Positions 24,345 to 31,943 of a stretch of DNA of 52,522 nucleotides are shown one piece after another (the stretch's first letter is position 1; each line of letters opens with the position of its first letter). The stretch is from Paracoccaceae bacterium. GTDB taxonomy: Bacteria; Pseudomonadota; Alphaproteobacteria; Rhodobacterales; Rhodobacteraceae. Where the stretch lies: positions 1-52,522 of the forward strand of contig JAAEZB010000005.1 in assembly GCA_018223085.1 (NCBI GenBank), in the 5' to 3' direction. The notes beneath the pieces are model-generated. The model searched no databases. It was not told the DNA's origin and saw only the letters and a list, made by a program, of their open reading frames with translations. Both the position numbers and the translations under genes were made by a program.

Positions 24345-25304
24345 ATGGCGCTCGAAGATGCAAAGACCAAAGTAGACGAGGCGTTTACCCGCACGGACCT
24401 GCGCGGCTGCAGTTTCGAAAACACCTTTGGCGGCGCGACGTCTTTCCTGAGACGGCGCTATACCAAGGACCTGACCGGCGTTGATATTGCTGTGACTGGC
24501 GTCCCCTTTGATCAGGCTGTCACCAACCGCACCGGCACCCGCCTTGGCCCCCGCGCCATCCGTGAAGCCTCGGCCCTGCAAAGCCCCGATGCGCCTTATG
24601 GGTGGGATTTCAATGTGTTAGAAGAATGCTCTATCGTCGATTACGGTGATGTGGCGTTCGATTATGCCAAGGTGGCGGACTTTCCCGACACGCTGACGAC
24701 ACATATTCGCGGCATCCTTTCCGCCGGTGCGGCGAGCATCACATTGGGCGGCGATCACTATATCACTTTCCCGATCCTCAAGGCCTATGCCGAGAAATAT
24801 GGCCCCCTGTCGCTGCTGCAGTTCGATGCCCATACCGACACCTGGCCCGATGATGATATGGATCGCATCGATCACGGCACAATGTTCTACAAAGCGGTGA
24901 AACTCGGCCTCATCGACCCCACCCGCTCGGTGCAGGTTGGTATTCGCACCACCAACGAAAATGCCCTTGGAATCAATATTATAGACGCCCGTGAGGTGCA
25001 TGAAAAAGGGCCGGTCGAGGCCGTCCGTAAGATCAAGGAAATCCTTGGCGATCAGCCCACCTACGTGACCTTCGATATCGACGCTTTGGACCCTGCTTTT
25101 GCTCCCGGAACGGGAACCCCTGTCTGGGGCGGGCTGACTTCGGGCCAAGCGGCGATCATGCTACGCGATCTGGCCGGGATCAACATGGTCGGCGGCGATG
25201 TGGTCGAGGTCTCGCCCCCCTTCGACACCACCGGTGCTACGGCTATCGCCGGGGCCCATGTTGCGACAGAACTTTTGAGCCTTTGGGCGTCCAGTAGACG
25301 CTAA
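24345..25304 (+). CDS. speB: Agmatinase (ureohydrolase family)
   Basis: A 319-residue manganese ureohydrolase of the arginase/agmatinase family. All metal motifs are present: GGDHYITFP, DAHTDTW and TFDIDALDPAFAPGTGTP. It probably hydrolyses agmatine to putrescine and urea, but related guanidino-acid hydrolases share these motifs, so the substrate is a best guess. The start at 24345 is backed by AGGAAGG 8 nt upstream. It follows the M20 hydrolase gene; both could serve nitrogen recovery from amides or guanidines. Confidence 0.85.
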   Translation: MALEDAKTKVDEAFTRTDLRGCSFENTFGGATSFLRRRYTKDLTGVDIAVTGVPFDQAVTNRTGTRLGPRAIREASALQSPDAPYGWDFNVLEECSIVDYGDVAFDYAKVADFPDTLTTHIRGILSAGAASITLGGDHYITFPILKAYAEKYGPLSLLQFDAHTDTWPDDDMDRIDHGTMFYKAVKLGLIDPTRSVQVGIRTTNENALGINIIDAREVHEKGPVEAVRKIKEILGDQPTYVTFDIDALDPAFAPGTGTPVWGGLTSGQAAIMLRDLAGINMVGGDVVEVSPPFDTTGATAIAGAHVATELLSLWASSRR

Positions 25305-25452
25305 TTAACATCAAATCGCCTAGATATGGTCTTCTCAACTGCATGATAGCAAGGTAGTAAAATTAAATTAGGGTCGGATTTATCGAGTTTTTAAGGATAA
25401 TGAGTACCGGCCCGCCCATTTATTGAATCTTTATTCTGCGCGAGCATTTGTC

Positions 25453-25854
25453 ATGTATTGGATCGGTGTCCTTGCCTTTCTCGGATTGGGTTTTCTGGCC
25501 TACATTCGCCTTGCTCCGTCGACTATCGAGAGATGGCATGTCCAGCCCAGCGGGCGGGATGAAACCCATGCGAACGGTGTCCAAAGGCGCGTGGCGATTG
25601 GCCAGGCGGGCTTGCATCGCTTTGATCTGATTGCCGAGGCGGACCCAAGAACCCAGCGTCTTGCCGGTAGTGTTGAACAGGGGATGGTGACCTATATCAC
25701 CCGATCTCGCATGGTCGGTTTTCCCGATTACACGACGGTCATGCAAGCCGGAGAAGAGCTTTTGATCCACGCACGCTCACGATTTGGCCGCCGGGATTTC
25801 GGTGCCAATGTCGAGCGTATTACCCGCTGGCTTGAGGCCCTGACCGCCTATTGA
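25453..25854 (+). CDS. DUF1499 family protein
   Basis: About 133 residues with an N-terminal membrane segment (MYWIGVLAFLGLGFLAYIRL), then a soluble part with GFPDYTTVMQ and a final region FGRRDFGANVERITRWL typical of DUF1499. The function of the family is unknown. The frame also allows a TTG start at 25423; the ATG at 25453 is preferred because the membrane anchor then begins directly. Its last 78 nt overlap the 3' end of a convergent small secreted-protein gene. The 148-nt region upstream is notably AT-rich. Confidence 0.75.
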   Translation: MYWIGVLAFLGLGFLAYIRLAPSTIERWHVQPSGRDETHANGVQRRVAIGQAGLHRFDLIAEADPRTQRLAGSVEQGMVTYITRSRMVGFPDYTTVMQAGEELLIHARSRFGRRDFGANVERITRWLEALTAY

Positions 25855-26091
25855 GCGCAAACCTGACGACAGGCATCCCGCCGAAATCTCGCGCCACATC
25901 GGCACGTTCAGAGACATCTGGCATTGTGCGGTGAACATGCGCCCATCAACCTGAAGACAGATCGTTTCTCCAAGCTCAACGCGCCCGCCGCCCGTATCCG
26001 TGCAGTAGCAATCAATGCTTTTGCCGTTCATGTTGTAATCGGCAAGCACCGGCGTTGCGGTTATCAGGGCAAGGCACATGAGAAAACGCAT
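25777..26091 (-). CDS. Small secreted cysteine-rich protein, function unknown
   Basis: A 104-residue product with a signal peptide (MRFLMCLALITATPVLA, cleavage before DYN). The mature region has five cysteines in CYC, TIC, AQC and AGC contexts, so disulfides or a metal site are likely, and the stretch MSLNVPMWREISAGC looks conserved-type. The ATG at 26091 is preferred over an upstream in-frame codon because it starts the signal peptide. The last 26 codons are antisense to the DUF1499 gene. I do not recognise a characterised homologue. It is divergent from prfA. Confidence 0.65.
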   Translation of the reverse strand: MRFLMCLALITATPVLADYNMNGKSIDCYCTDTGGGRVELGETICLQVDGRMFTAQCQMSLNVPMWREISAGCLSSGLRSIGGQGLKPAGNTLDIGTEIPAAKS

Positions 26092-26152
26092 GGGGTAAGT
26101 ATACACAAAACCGACCCCTTGACCAAATCGTATGATTGCCTCACTTAACCAC

Positions 26153-27208
26153 ATGGTTCCGATAGAGCGACTTCATCAGATCAGCCAACGTTTCGAGTAT
26201 CTTGAGGCGAAGATGGCCGAGGGCGCAGCGGGCGAGGATATCGCCGCGCTGGCCAAAGAGTATTCCGATCTCAAACCCGTGGTCGATCAAATCACGGCAT
26301 ATCAAAAGCTTATGGCCGATCTCGAAGAGGCCGAGCTGATGATGGACGACCCGGATATGCGGGAGTTGGCGGAAGAAGAATTGCCGGAATTGAAAGCGCG
26401 TTTGCCTGAGGCGGAACATGCGCTGCAACTGGCGCTCTTGCCGCGGGATGCCGCGGATAGCCGCCCGGCAATGATCGAAATCCGTCCCGGCACAGGCGGG
26501 GATGAGGCCGCGCTTTTTGCGGGCGATCTTTTGCGGATGTATCAGCGCTATGCCGAAGCGCAGGGCTGGAAATTCGAGATCATCGAAGAACAGCAGACCG
26601 AGCTTGGCGGGATCAAGGAAGTTGTTGGTCATATCAAGGGTGAGAATGTCTTTGCCCGGTTGAAGTATGAATCCGGTGTGCACCGGGTGCAGCGGGTGCC
26701 CGAGACCGAAAGCGGCGGGCGTATCCATACCTCGGCGGCAACGGTGGCGGTTCTGCCCGAAGCCGAGGATGTGGATATCCAGATCGACGCCAATGACATA
26801 CGCATTGATACCATGCGGTCCTCCGGGGCAGGCGGTCAGCACGTCAACACGACGGATTCGGCGGTGCGCATCACACATATCCCAAGCGGGATTGTGGTCA
26901 CGTCGTCAGAGAAGTCTCAGCACCGCAACCGAGAGATCGCCATGCAGGTTCTCAAGACGCGGCTATATGATCTCGAACGCCAGAGGATCGACAGTCAACG
27001 GTCAGCTGATCGCAAGAGCCAGGTGGGATCGGGGGATCGTTCGGAGCGGATTCGGACCTATAATTTCCCCCAAGGCCGCATGACGGATCATCGGATCAAC
27101 CTGACGCTCTACAAGCTTGATGCGGTGATGAATGGCGACCTGGATGAAATCATCGACGCTTTGACTGCCGACGATCAGGCGCGGATGCTCGCGGAGATGG
27201 AAGGGTGA
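26153..27208 (+). CDS. prfA: Peptide chain release factor 1
   Basis: A 351-residue class I release factor reading UAA and UAG. The GGQ that triggers peptide hydrolysis is at residues 227-229 ([15 protein letters not shown]), and the codon-recognition tripeptide region reads [19 protein letters not shown], a PET variant of the P-x-T motif. The ATG at 26153 gives the standard N-terminus (MVPIERL). prmC, which methylates the GGQ glutamine, follows with a 4-nt overlap. Confidence 0.96.
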   Translation: MVPIERLHQISQRFEYLEAKMAEGAAGEDIAALAKEYSDLKPVVDQITAYQKLMADLEEAELMMDDPDMRELAEEELPELKARLPEAEHALQLALLPRDAADSRPAMIEIRPGTGGDEAALFAGDLLRMYQRYAEAQGWKFEIIEEQQTELGGIKEVVGHIKGENVFARLKYESGVHRVQRVPETESGGRIHTSAATVAVLPEAEDVDIQIDANDIRIDTMRSSGAGGQHVNTTDSAVRITHIPSGIVVTSSEKSQHRNREIAMQVLKTRLYDLERQRIDSQRSADRKSQVGSGDRSERIRTYNFPQGRMTDHRINLTLYKLDAVMNGDLDEIIDALTADDQARMLAEMEG

Positions 27209-28044
27209 TCCTGCGCGAGGCACTCGCCGCAGCGAACCAGCGACTGAGAGCGGCAGGTATACCCGATGCGCCCCGAGATGCACGGGCGCTTCTGGCCGAA
27301 GCCGCAGGTTTGGCACCGGATCGTGTTCTTCTTGAAGGGAATATGGATCTGCATGATGTGGCGGGGTTCGAGGCGATGGTCACCCGTCGTATCGCGGGAG
27401 AGCCGGTTTCAAAGATTATCGGGCATCGCATGTTCTGGGGGCGGGAGTTCACTGTTACGAAGGATACGCTTGATCCAAGACCGGAAACCGAAACCCTTAT
27501 TGCGGCGGCGCTTGAGATGGCGCCGGTGGATCGTTTTGCCGATCTTGGGACCGGCAGTGGGATCATAGCGGTCACGCTTTTGGCGGAGTGGCCCGAGGCG
27601 CGCGCTGTGGCCACGGATCTCAGCCCGGCGGCGCTTGACGTGGCCAAACGCAACGCCGCGCTGCATGGGGTTTCTGAGCGGCTCACGTTTCTGCGTAGCG
27701 AGGTGTCGGAGGTTTGGTTCCCGGAAGGGATTGGCGAGTGTGACATGATCCTGTCCAACCCGCCCTATATCACCGAAGACGAAATGCAGACTCTTGCCCG
27801 CGAAGTCTATGACCACGACCCGCATGTGGCGTTGACGCCCGGTGGTGACGGGTTGGATGCGTATCGCGTGATTGCAGGGGGCGCGATGATGCATTTGCGG
27901 CAGGGCGGCAAGAGTCTGGTTGAGATCGGATGGACACAAGGTGCGTCCGTAGCCGCGCTTTTTCGGGATGCTGGCTTTGTAAATGTGCATTGTGTGCCCG
28001 ATTTGGATGGCCGGGATCGGATCATTGTCGCCGAGAGGCCGTAG
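27205..28044 (+). CDS. prmC: Release factor glutamine methyltransferase
   Basis: A 279-residue SAM-dependent methyltransferase with the SAM loop [16 protein letters not shown] and the catalytic NPPY at residues 185-188. It methylates the Gln of the GGQ motif in RF1 and RF2. It starts with GTG at 27205, overlapping the prfA stop (GTGA), so translation is coupled. The order prfA-prmC-DUF4167 is typical of alphaproteobacteria. Confidence 0.95.
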   Translation: MILREALAAANQRLRAAGIPDAPRDARALLAEAAGLAPDRVLLEGNMDLHDVAGFEAMVTRRIAGEPVSKIIGHRMFWGREFTVTKDTLDPRPETETLIAAALEMAPVDRFADLGTGSGIIAVTLLAEWPEARAVATDLSPAALDVAKRNAALHGVSERLTFLRSEVSEVWFPEGIGECDMILSNPPYITEDEMQTLAREVYDHDPHVALTPGGDGLDAYRVIAGGAMMHLRQGGKSLVEIGWTQGASVAALFRDAGFVNVHCVPDLDGRDRIIVAERP

Positions 28045-28068
28045 CCTGCGGCAAAAAGCACACGGTTT

Positions 28069-28160
28069 AGGGACAAACAGGTAAGAAAGCCCTTGTGCAC
28101 ACAGAAGCGTGGCTTTAGTCAGAAGATGTTCACAAGGCGACGGGCTTTAGGTCTGTCCCT
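28069..28160 (+). ncRNA. Candidate structured RNA / leader of the DUF4167 gene
   Basis: Several complementary segments are nested in order. AGGGACA (28069-28075) pairs with TGTCCCT (28154-28160); AAAGCCC (28086-28092) with GGGCTTT (28142-28148); TTGTG (28093-28097) with CACAA (28131-28135); inside these GAAGC (28104-28108) pairs with GCTTT (28112-28116). The 218-nt region between prmC and DUF4167 has no ORF. The next 90 nt also hold weaker pairings (GCGC-AAGAG-GCGC at 28201-28213). It may be a regulatory 5' leader, an independent small RNA or an mRNA-processing site. No known Rfam motif was recognised. Confidence 0.5.
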
Positions 28161-28262
28161 GCGAACACCAAGCCAGAAAGTCGTCGTCCGGAACCACTGA
28201 GCGCAAGAGGCGCGAAACGGGCTGATCGACCGTCAAAGACTCAAGGCTGGATAGCAAAACAC

Positions 28263-28814
28263 ATGAGATCTTCCAAATCCCGTTCGCGGAACAAGAATAA
28301 TCGCAATCGTCCTTCGGGCAATATCGTCAACCGCGTGTTTGATAGCTCGGGTCCCGAAGGCAAGGTGCGCGGCACGCCGCAGCAGATCATCGACAAATAC
28401 AATCAGCTCGCGCGCGATGCGCAGCTGGCCAATGATCGCGTTGCCACCGAAAACTTTCAGCAGCACGCTGAGCATTACCTTCGTTTGCTTTCCGAAGCAC
28501 AGCGCGAAATGGATGCCCGGCGCGAAGAGCAAGAGCGCCAGAACCGGGAACGGCAAGCCGAGCGAGACCGCGAACGCCAGGAGCGGATCGACCGTCAGGA
28601 ACGCGAAGCCAATAGCGGTGGACAGAAATCGCAGGATTTGGCCGAATCGCCGCAACCTGATGTCATTGATGTTTCCAATGATGGCGGCCTCGTAGAGACG
28701 CCGGAAGCCAAGGCGGATGCAAAACCGAAAGCCCCGCGTAAACCGCGCGGTGGGGGGCGTAAGAAAACCCCAGATACGGCCGGAAAAGAAGACGGCCCCA
28801 AAGCGGCTGAATAA
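28263..28814 (+). CDS. DUF4167 family protein
   Basis: A 183-residue protein. The N-terminal 30 residues are very basic and Ser/Asn/Arg-rich (MRSSKSRSRNKNNRNRP), followed by the DUF4167 core VRGTPQQIIDKYNQLARDAQLANDRVATENFQQHAEHY, here cited only by its ends VRGTPQQ and QQHAEHY. Next comes a long charged Arg/Glu coiled-coil-like stretch (about residues 80-120) and a basic Pro/Gly/Lys tail. The composition suggests nucleic-acid binding, but the family has no established role known to me. It has a long leader with folding potential and ends at a clear terminator. Confidence 0.85.
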   Translation: MRSSKSRSRNKNNRNRPSGNIVNRVFDSSGPEGKVRGTPQQIIDKYNQLARDAQLANDRVATENFQQHAEHYLRLLSEAQREMDARREEQERQNRERQAERDRERQERIDRQEREANSGGQKSQDLAESPQPDVIDVSNDGGLVETPEAKADAKPKAPRKPRGGGRKKTPDTAGKEDGPKAAE

Positions 28815-28833
28815 CGTTTTTGCAGGAATTGAG

Positions 28834-28866
28834 AAAAGCCCGGATCATGCGATCCGGGCTTTTCTT
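28834..28866. terminator. Bidirectional intrinsic terminator between DUF4167 and rsmA
   Basis: A perfect 13-bp stem, AAAAGCCCGGATC (28834-28846) with GATCCGGGCTTTT (28851-28863), and a 4-nt loop are followed by CTTT. A-runs on one side and T-runs on the other let it work in both directions between these convergent genes. Confidence 0.9.
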
Positions 28867-29708
28867 TATGCTTTGTCGATTTCTCGCGCCAGCGCACAAA
28901 AGGCTTCGAGAGAAATCTGTTCGGCGCGCTCCGTCGGTTTGATCCCGGCGGCGGTCAGGCGGTCCTCGATATCCGGGACTGTGCCTTTGAGAGCGGCGCG
29001 TAGCATCTTGCGACGTTGGTTAAACGCGGCGGCAACGACACGGCTCAGCGTGGCGGGATTGGCCGGGTAGCGCGGCGCGGGCAAGGCTTCGAGATGCACA
29101 ACGGCACTGCTGACTTTGGGGGGCGGTGTAAAGGCTTCGGGTGGCAGGGAGAGAACAATTTTCGCATCTGCGCGCCACTGAGATAGAATCGCAAGGCGCC
29201 CATACGCCTTGGAGCCGGGTTGGGCCACGATACGTTCGGCGACTTCACGCTGAAACATCAGGGTGAGGCTCTGCCAGAACGGTGGCCAGTCGGATGGCGT
29301 CAGCCAGCGCACGAGCAATTCGGTTCCGACATTGTAAGGCAGGTTGGCGGCCACGCGCACAGGTGATGTCAAGTGAGCCAGCGGGTCGACTTCGAGAGCA
29401 TCTCCGTTGATGATTTCAAGGCGACCGGGGTAGGCAGCGGCGATTTCTTCAAGCGCGGGGATGCAGCGGGTGTCTTTCTCGATAGCGAGCACTTTGCGCG
29501 CGCCTTCGGCGAGAAGCCCCCGCGTCAAGCCACCCGGGCCAGAGCCGATTTCGAGCACGTCGCAGCCTGTCAGGTCGCCAGCTTGCCGGGCGATTTTTGC
29601 AGTCAGGTTGAGATCGAGCAGGAAGTTTTGACCCAGAGATTTGCGCGCGGAAAGTCCGTGATCGGCAATCACCTGTCGCAAGGGGGGGAGGGTGTCTATG
29701 GCACTCAT
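28866..29708 (-). CDS. rsmA: 16S rRNA dimethyladenosine transferase RsmA (KsgA)
   Basis: A 280-residue SAM methyltransferase that dimethylates two adjacent adenines near the 3' end of 16S rRNA. Motifs: [18 protein letters not shown] at the N-terminus, [16 protein letters not shown] (SAM loop) and [11 protein letters not shown] (catalytic NLPY). It is the last gene of the lptF-G-D-surA-pdxA-rsmA operon, 3 nt after pdxA, and ends at the shared terminator. Confidence 0.96.
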   Translation of the reverse strand: MSAIDTLPPLRQVIADHGLSARKSLGQNFLLDLNLTAKIARQAGDLTGCDVLEIGSGPGGLTRGLLAEGARKVLAIEKDTRCIPALEEIAAAYPGRLEIINGDALEVDPLAHLTSPVRVAANLPYNVGTELLVRWLTPSDWPPFWQSLTLMFQREVAERIVAQPGSKAYGRLAILSQWRADAKIVLSLPPEAFTPPPKVSSAVVHLEALPAPRYPANPATLSRVVAAAFNQRRKMLRAALKGTVPDIEDRLTAAGIKPTERAEQISLEAFCALAREIDKA

Positions 29709-29711
29709 GGG

Positions 29712-30689
29712 TCAGGCTCCTGGGCGGGTGCGGGCCATGCGGTCCGCCATGCGCAACGCTTCGATGAGGCTTGAGGGATTGGCCTGTCCGGTGCCTGCGA
29801 TGTCGAAGGCCGTACCGTGATCGGGTGAGGTGCGAATAAAGGGCAAGCCGAGAGTCACATTCACGCCCTTGTCAAAATCGAGCGCCTTGATCGGGATTAA
29901 GGCCTGATCATGATACATACAGACGGCGGCGTCATAGCGCGCGCGGGCAGCTTCATGGAACATGGTGTCGGCCGGGAGGGGGCCTAATAGGGCCATGCCC
30001 TCGGATTTCAGCCGTTCGATCAGGGGAGAAATCATTTCCAACTCCTCTCGCCCCATGGCGCCGCCTTCCCCTGCATGAGGGTTGAGACCAGCGACGGCGA
30101 TGCGCGGTGCCGGAATATCAAACTGATCCTTGAGGCCTTGGGCCGTAATGCGCAGCGTTTCTTCCAAAAGCGTTTCTGTAAGCGCGTTGGGAACTTCGGA
30201 AATCGGGATATGGATCGTGGTTGGCACGACTCTGAGCCGATCAGACGCGAGCATCATTACCACACGATCAACTCCGGCGAGGTGGGCGAGATACTCGGTA
30301 TGGCCCGGAAATGCGAACCCGGCGCCGTCCTTCAGGGCCTTCTTGTGGATCGGTGCTGTGCAGATAGCCGAGGCCTGCCCGTCCTTGGCTAGATCCACAG
30401 CACAGGCAATCGCGTCAATGACGCCGGATGCGTTGGCGGGGTCTGGCTGTCCGGGCGTGGCATCGCCCTCGAAGGCCAAAGGCAAAACTGGCAAGGCCTC
30501 AGGCATGACCTTAGAGGCTTCGGAGGGGGCGGTGATTATCTGGTGCGGCACGGTGCCGGGCAGATGCCGTGGGTCACCAACCCAGAAGAACGCGAATTCG
30601 TCGCGAAGCGCCTGCCATGCTTTTTCGGCCAGTTCCGGACCAACGCCAGCAGGTTCGCCACAGCTCAAGGCGATGGGTGCGATGCTCAT
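29712..30689 (-). CDS. pdxA: 4-hydroxythreonine-4-phosphate dehydrogenase
   Basis: A 325-residue enzyme of DXP-dependent pyridoxal phosphate synthesis; it oxidises 4-phosphohydroxy-threonine. Characteristic stretches are LSCGEPAGVGPELA, FPGHTEYLAHLAGVD (metal His), GLNPHAGEGGAMG and a C-terminal FIRTSPDHGTAFDIAG. It overlaps the SurA-like gene by 4 nt and precedes rsmA by 3 nt. surA-pdxA-ksgA is an arrangement also known from gammaproteobacteria. Confidence 0.95.
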   Translation of the reverse strand: MSIAPIALSCGEPAGVGPELAEKAWQALRDEFAFFWVGDPRHLPGTVPHQIITAPSEASKVMPEALPVLPLAFEGDATPGQPDPANASGVIDAIACAVDLAKDGQASAICTAPIHKKALKDGAGFAFPGHTEYLAHLAGVDRVVMMLASDRLRVVPTTIHIPISEVPNALTETLLEETLRITAQGLKDQFDIPAPRIAVAGLNPHAGEGGAMGREELEMISPLIERLKSEGMALLGPLPADTMFHEAARARYDAAVCMYHDQALIPIKALDFDKGVNVTLGLPFIRTSPDHGTAFDIAGTGQANPSSLIEALRMADRMARTRPGA

Positions 30690-31927
30690 TTTTCGACGAT
30701 CGTGGTCTCGGCCCGTAGCTGTTCAAGATAGCCATCGGCAAAAGAAATCAGACGTTGGTTACGCAGAGCCATGGCAACGTCCTCGCGCGAAATCTCCTCG
30801 CCCGGTTCTGCGCTACGACCGCAAAGCATGAGGAAGACAAGGGCCTGTCCACCATCGCTTGTTTTCCGAGTCAGGGATGTCGACACCTCACCCTCGTCAA
30901 GCTTGGCCAGCTCCAGCGCGTAATCGCGCGGTAGTTTTCCTGGGGTAACGGCCTGTCGGTCGAGGATGCCTTCGGGTTTGCCGAAGGCCTCGCCATAGAG
31001 GTCATCACAGGTATCGACGCGGCCCTTCATCTCAGCTGCGGTTTGCAGGGCAGTTTCGCTATAGCCGCCGGGTATCATATAGGCGGCATAATCAATGGCA
31101 GAGTAGCGCGGTGCAGGGACATTGGTTTCCCGTTTGCCGCGCATCATGAAGACTGCGGTGGCATTCGGCAGTGGGATCGGATCGCTGACTTCGCCCGGGC
31201 CAAGTCCCATCAGAATAGGGCGCAGTTGCGCCGGGAGCTTGGTGATCGAAAGCCAATCGAGACGCCCACCATCGTCTTTGGTGGCTGACTGGGAATAGGT
31301 TTTCGCAGCCTCCTCAAAGGCGGTCTGACTGTTGATTTGACTTAATTGGAGGGCAAGTGCACGCACCTCTTCGGCGGTCTGAGGCGTCACCGGGATGATG
31401 ATTTCGGACAAAAGCACATTGACACCACCCGCGCCGGTATTGGAGGCAATGGCGCGATTGACCTCTTCCTCTGTGACCTGAACACTGCCGCCAAAGCGGG
31501 TCTGGACAACGCCTTGCCATGCAATCCGCGCATAGAGGAACGCCCGCAGGGATTCTTCGGCCAGACCAGCGGATTTGACTGTTTCAAGAAGCTGCTCCGG
31601 CTCCATGTTGAAGCGCTTGGCAAAGGACGCGATGCCATTTTCCATGCCCTCTTCGCTTGGAGCGATTCCCATCAGGTCCGCTGCGATGAGTTGAAGGCGT
31701 TCATCAACAAGCTGTTTGCGGGCTTCCTTGCGGGCGTCGCCCGGGAAGTTCATTAGCGACAGAAGCAGGGTCCGCTGTTCGATTTCGAAATAGGTTACGA
31801 CTTTTTCACCGACGAACACGGCTGGTGAAAAGGCGCTCTGAGCGGATGCCTGTGTGGAGAGGCAAAGGCTCAGGGCCAATGTGGTCACAAGGGCGGACAG
31901 GCGGGTGAGGGCGCGGGGCGCGTTCAT
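30686..31927 (-). CDS. SurA-like periplasmic peptidyl-prolyl isomerase / chaperone
   Basis: A 413-residue secreted protein. The signal peptide ends near CLSTQASAQ (about residue 29). The N-terminal helical SurA domain has YFEIEQRTLLLSLMNF and KQLVDERLQLIAA; a parvulin-like domain covers about residues 165-275 (VLLSEIIIPVTP to LPNATAVFMM). SurA escorts outer-membrane proteins to the BAM complex and isomerises prolines. It lies directly after lptD, its likely client, with a 16-nt gap. The ATG at 31927 is chosen because it starts the signal peptide; an upstream in-frame codon is inside lptD. Confidence 0.88.
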   Translation of the reverse strand: MNAPRALTRLSALVTTLALSLCLSTQASAQSAFSPAVFVGEKVVTYFEIEQRTLLLSLMNFPGDARKEARKQLVDERLQLIAADLMGIAPSEEGMENGIASFAKRFNMEPEQLLETVKSAGLAEESLRAFLYARIAWQGVVQTRFGGSVQVTEEEVNRAIASNTGAGGVNVLLSEIIIPVTPQTAEEVRALALQLSQINSQTAFEEAAKTYSQSATKDDGGRLDWLSITKLPAQLRPILMGLGPGEVSDPIPLPNATAVFMMRGKRETNVPAPRYSAIDYAAYMIPGGYSETALQTAAEMKGRVDTCDDLYGEAFGKPEGILDRQAVTPGKLPRDYALELAKLDEGEVSTSLTRKTSDGGQALVFLMLCGRSAEPGEEISREDVAMALRNQRLISFADGYLEQLRAETTIVEK

Positions 31928-31943
31928 GGGTCTTTGTCCTGCT

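Noticed and set aside
25400-25426. Eight-codon leader peptide before the DUF1499 gene
   Set aside because: The ribosome site is only 2-4 nt from the ATG and the peptide has no regulatory codon run, so attenuation is not supported.
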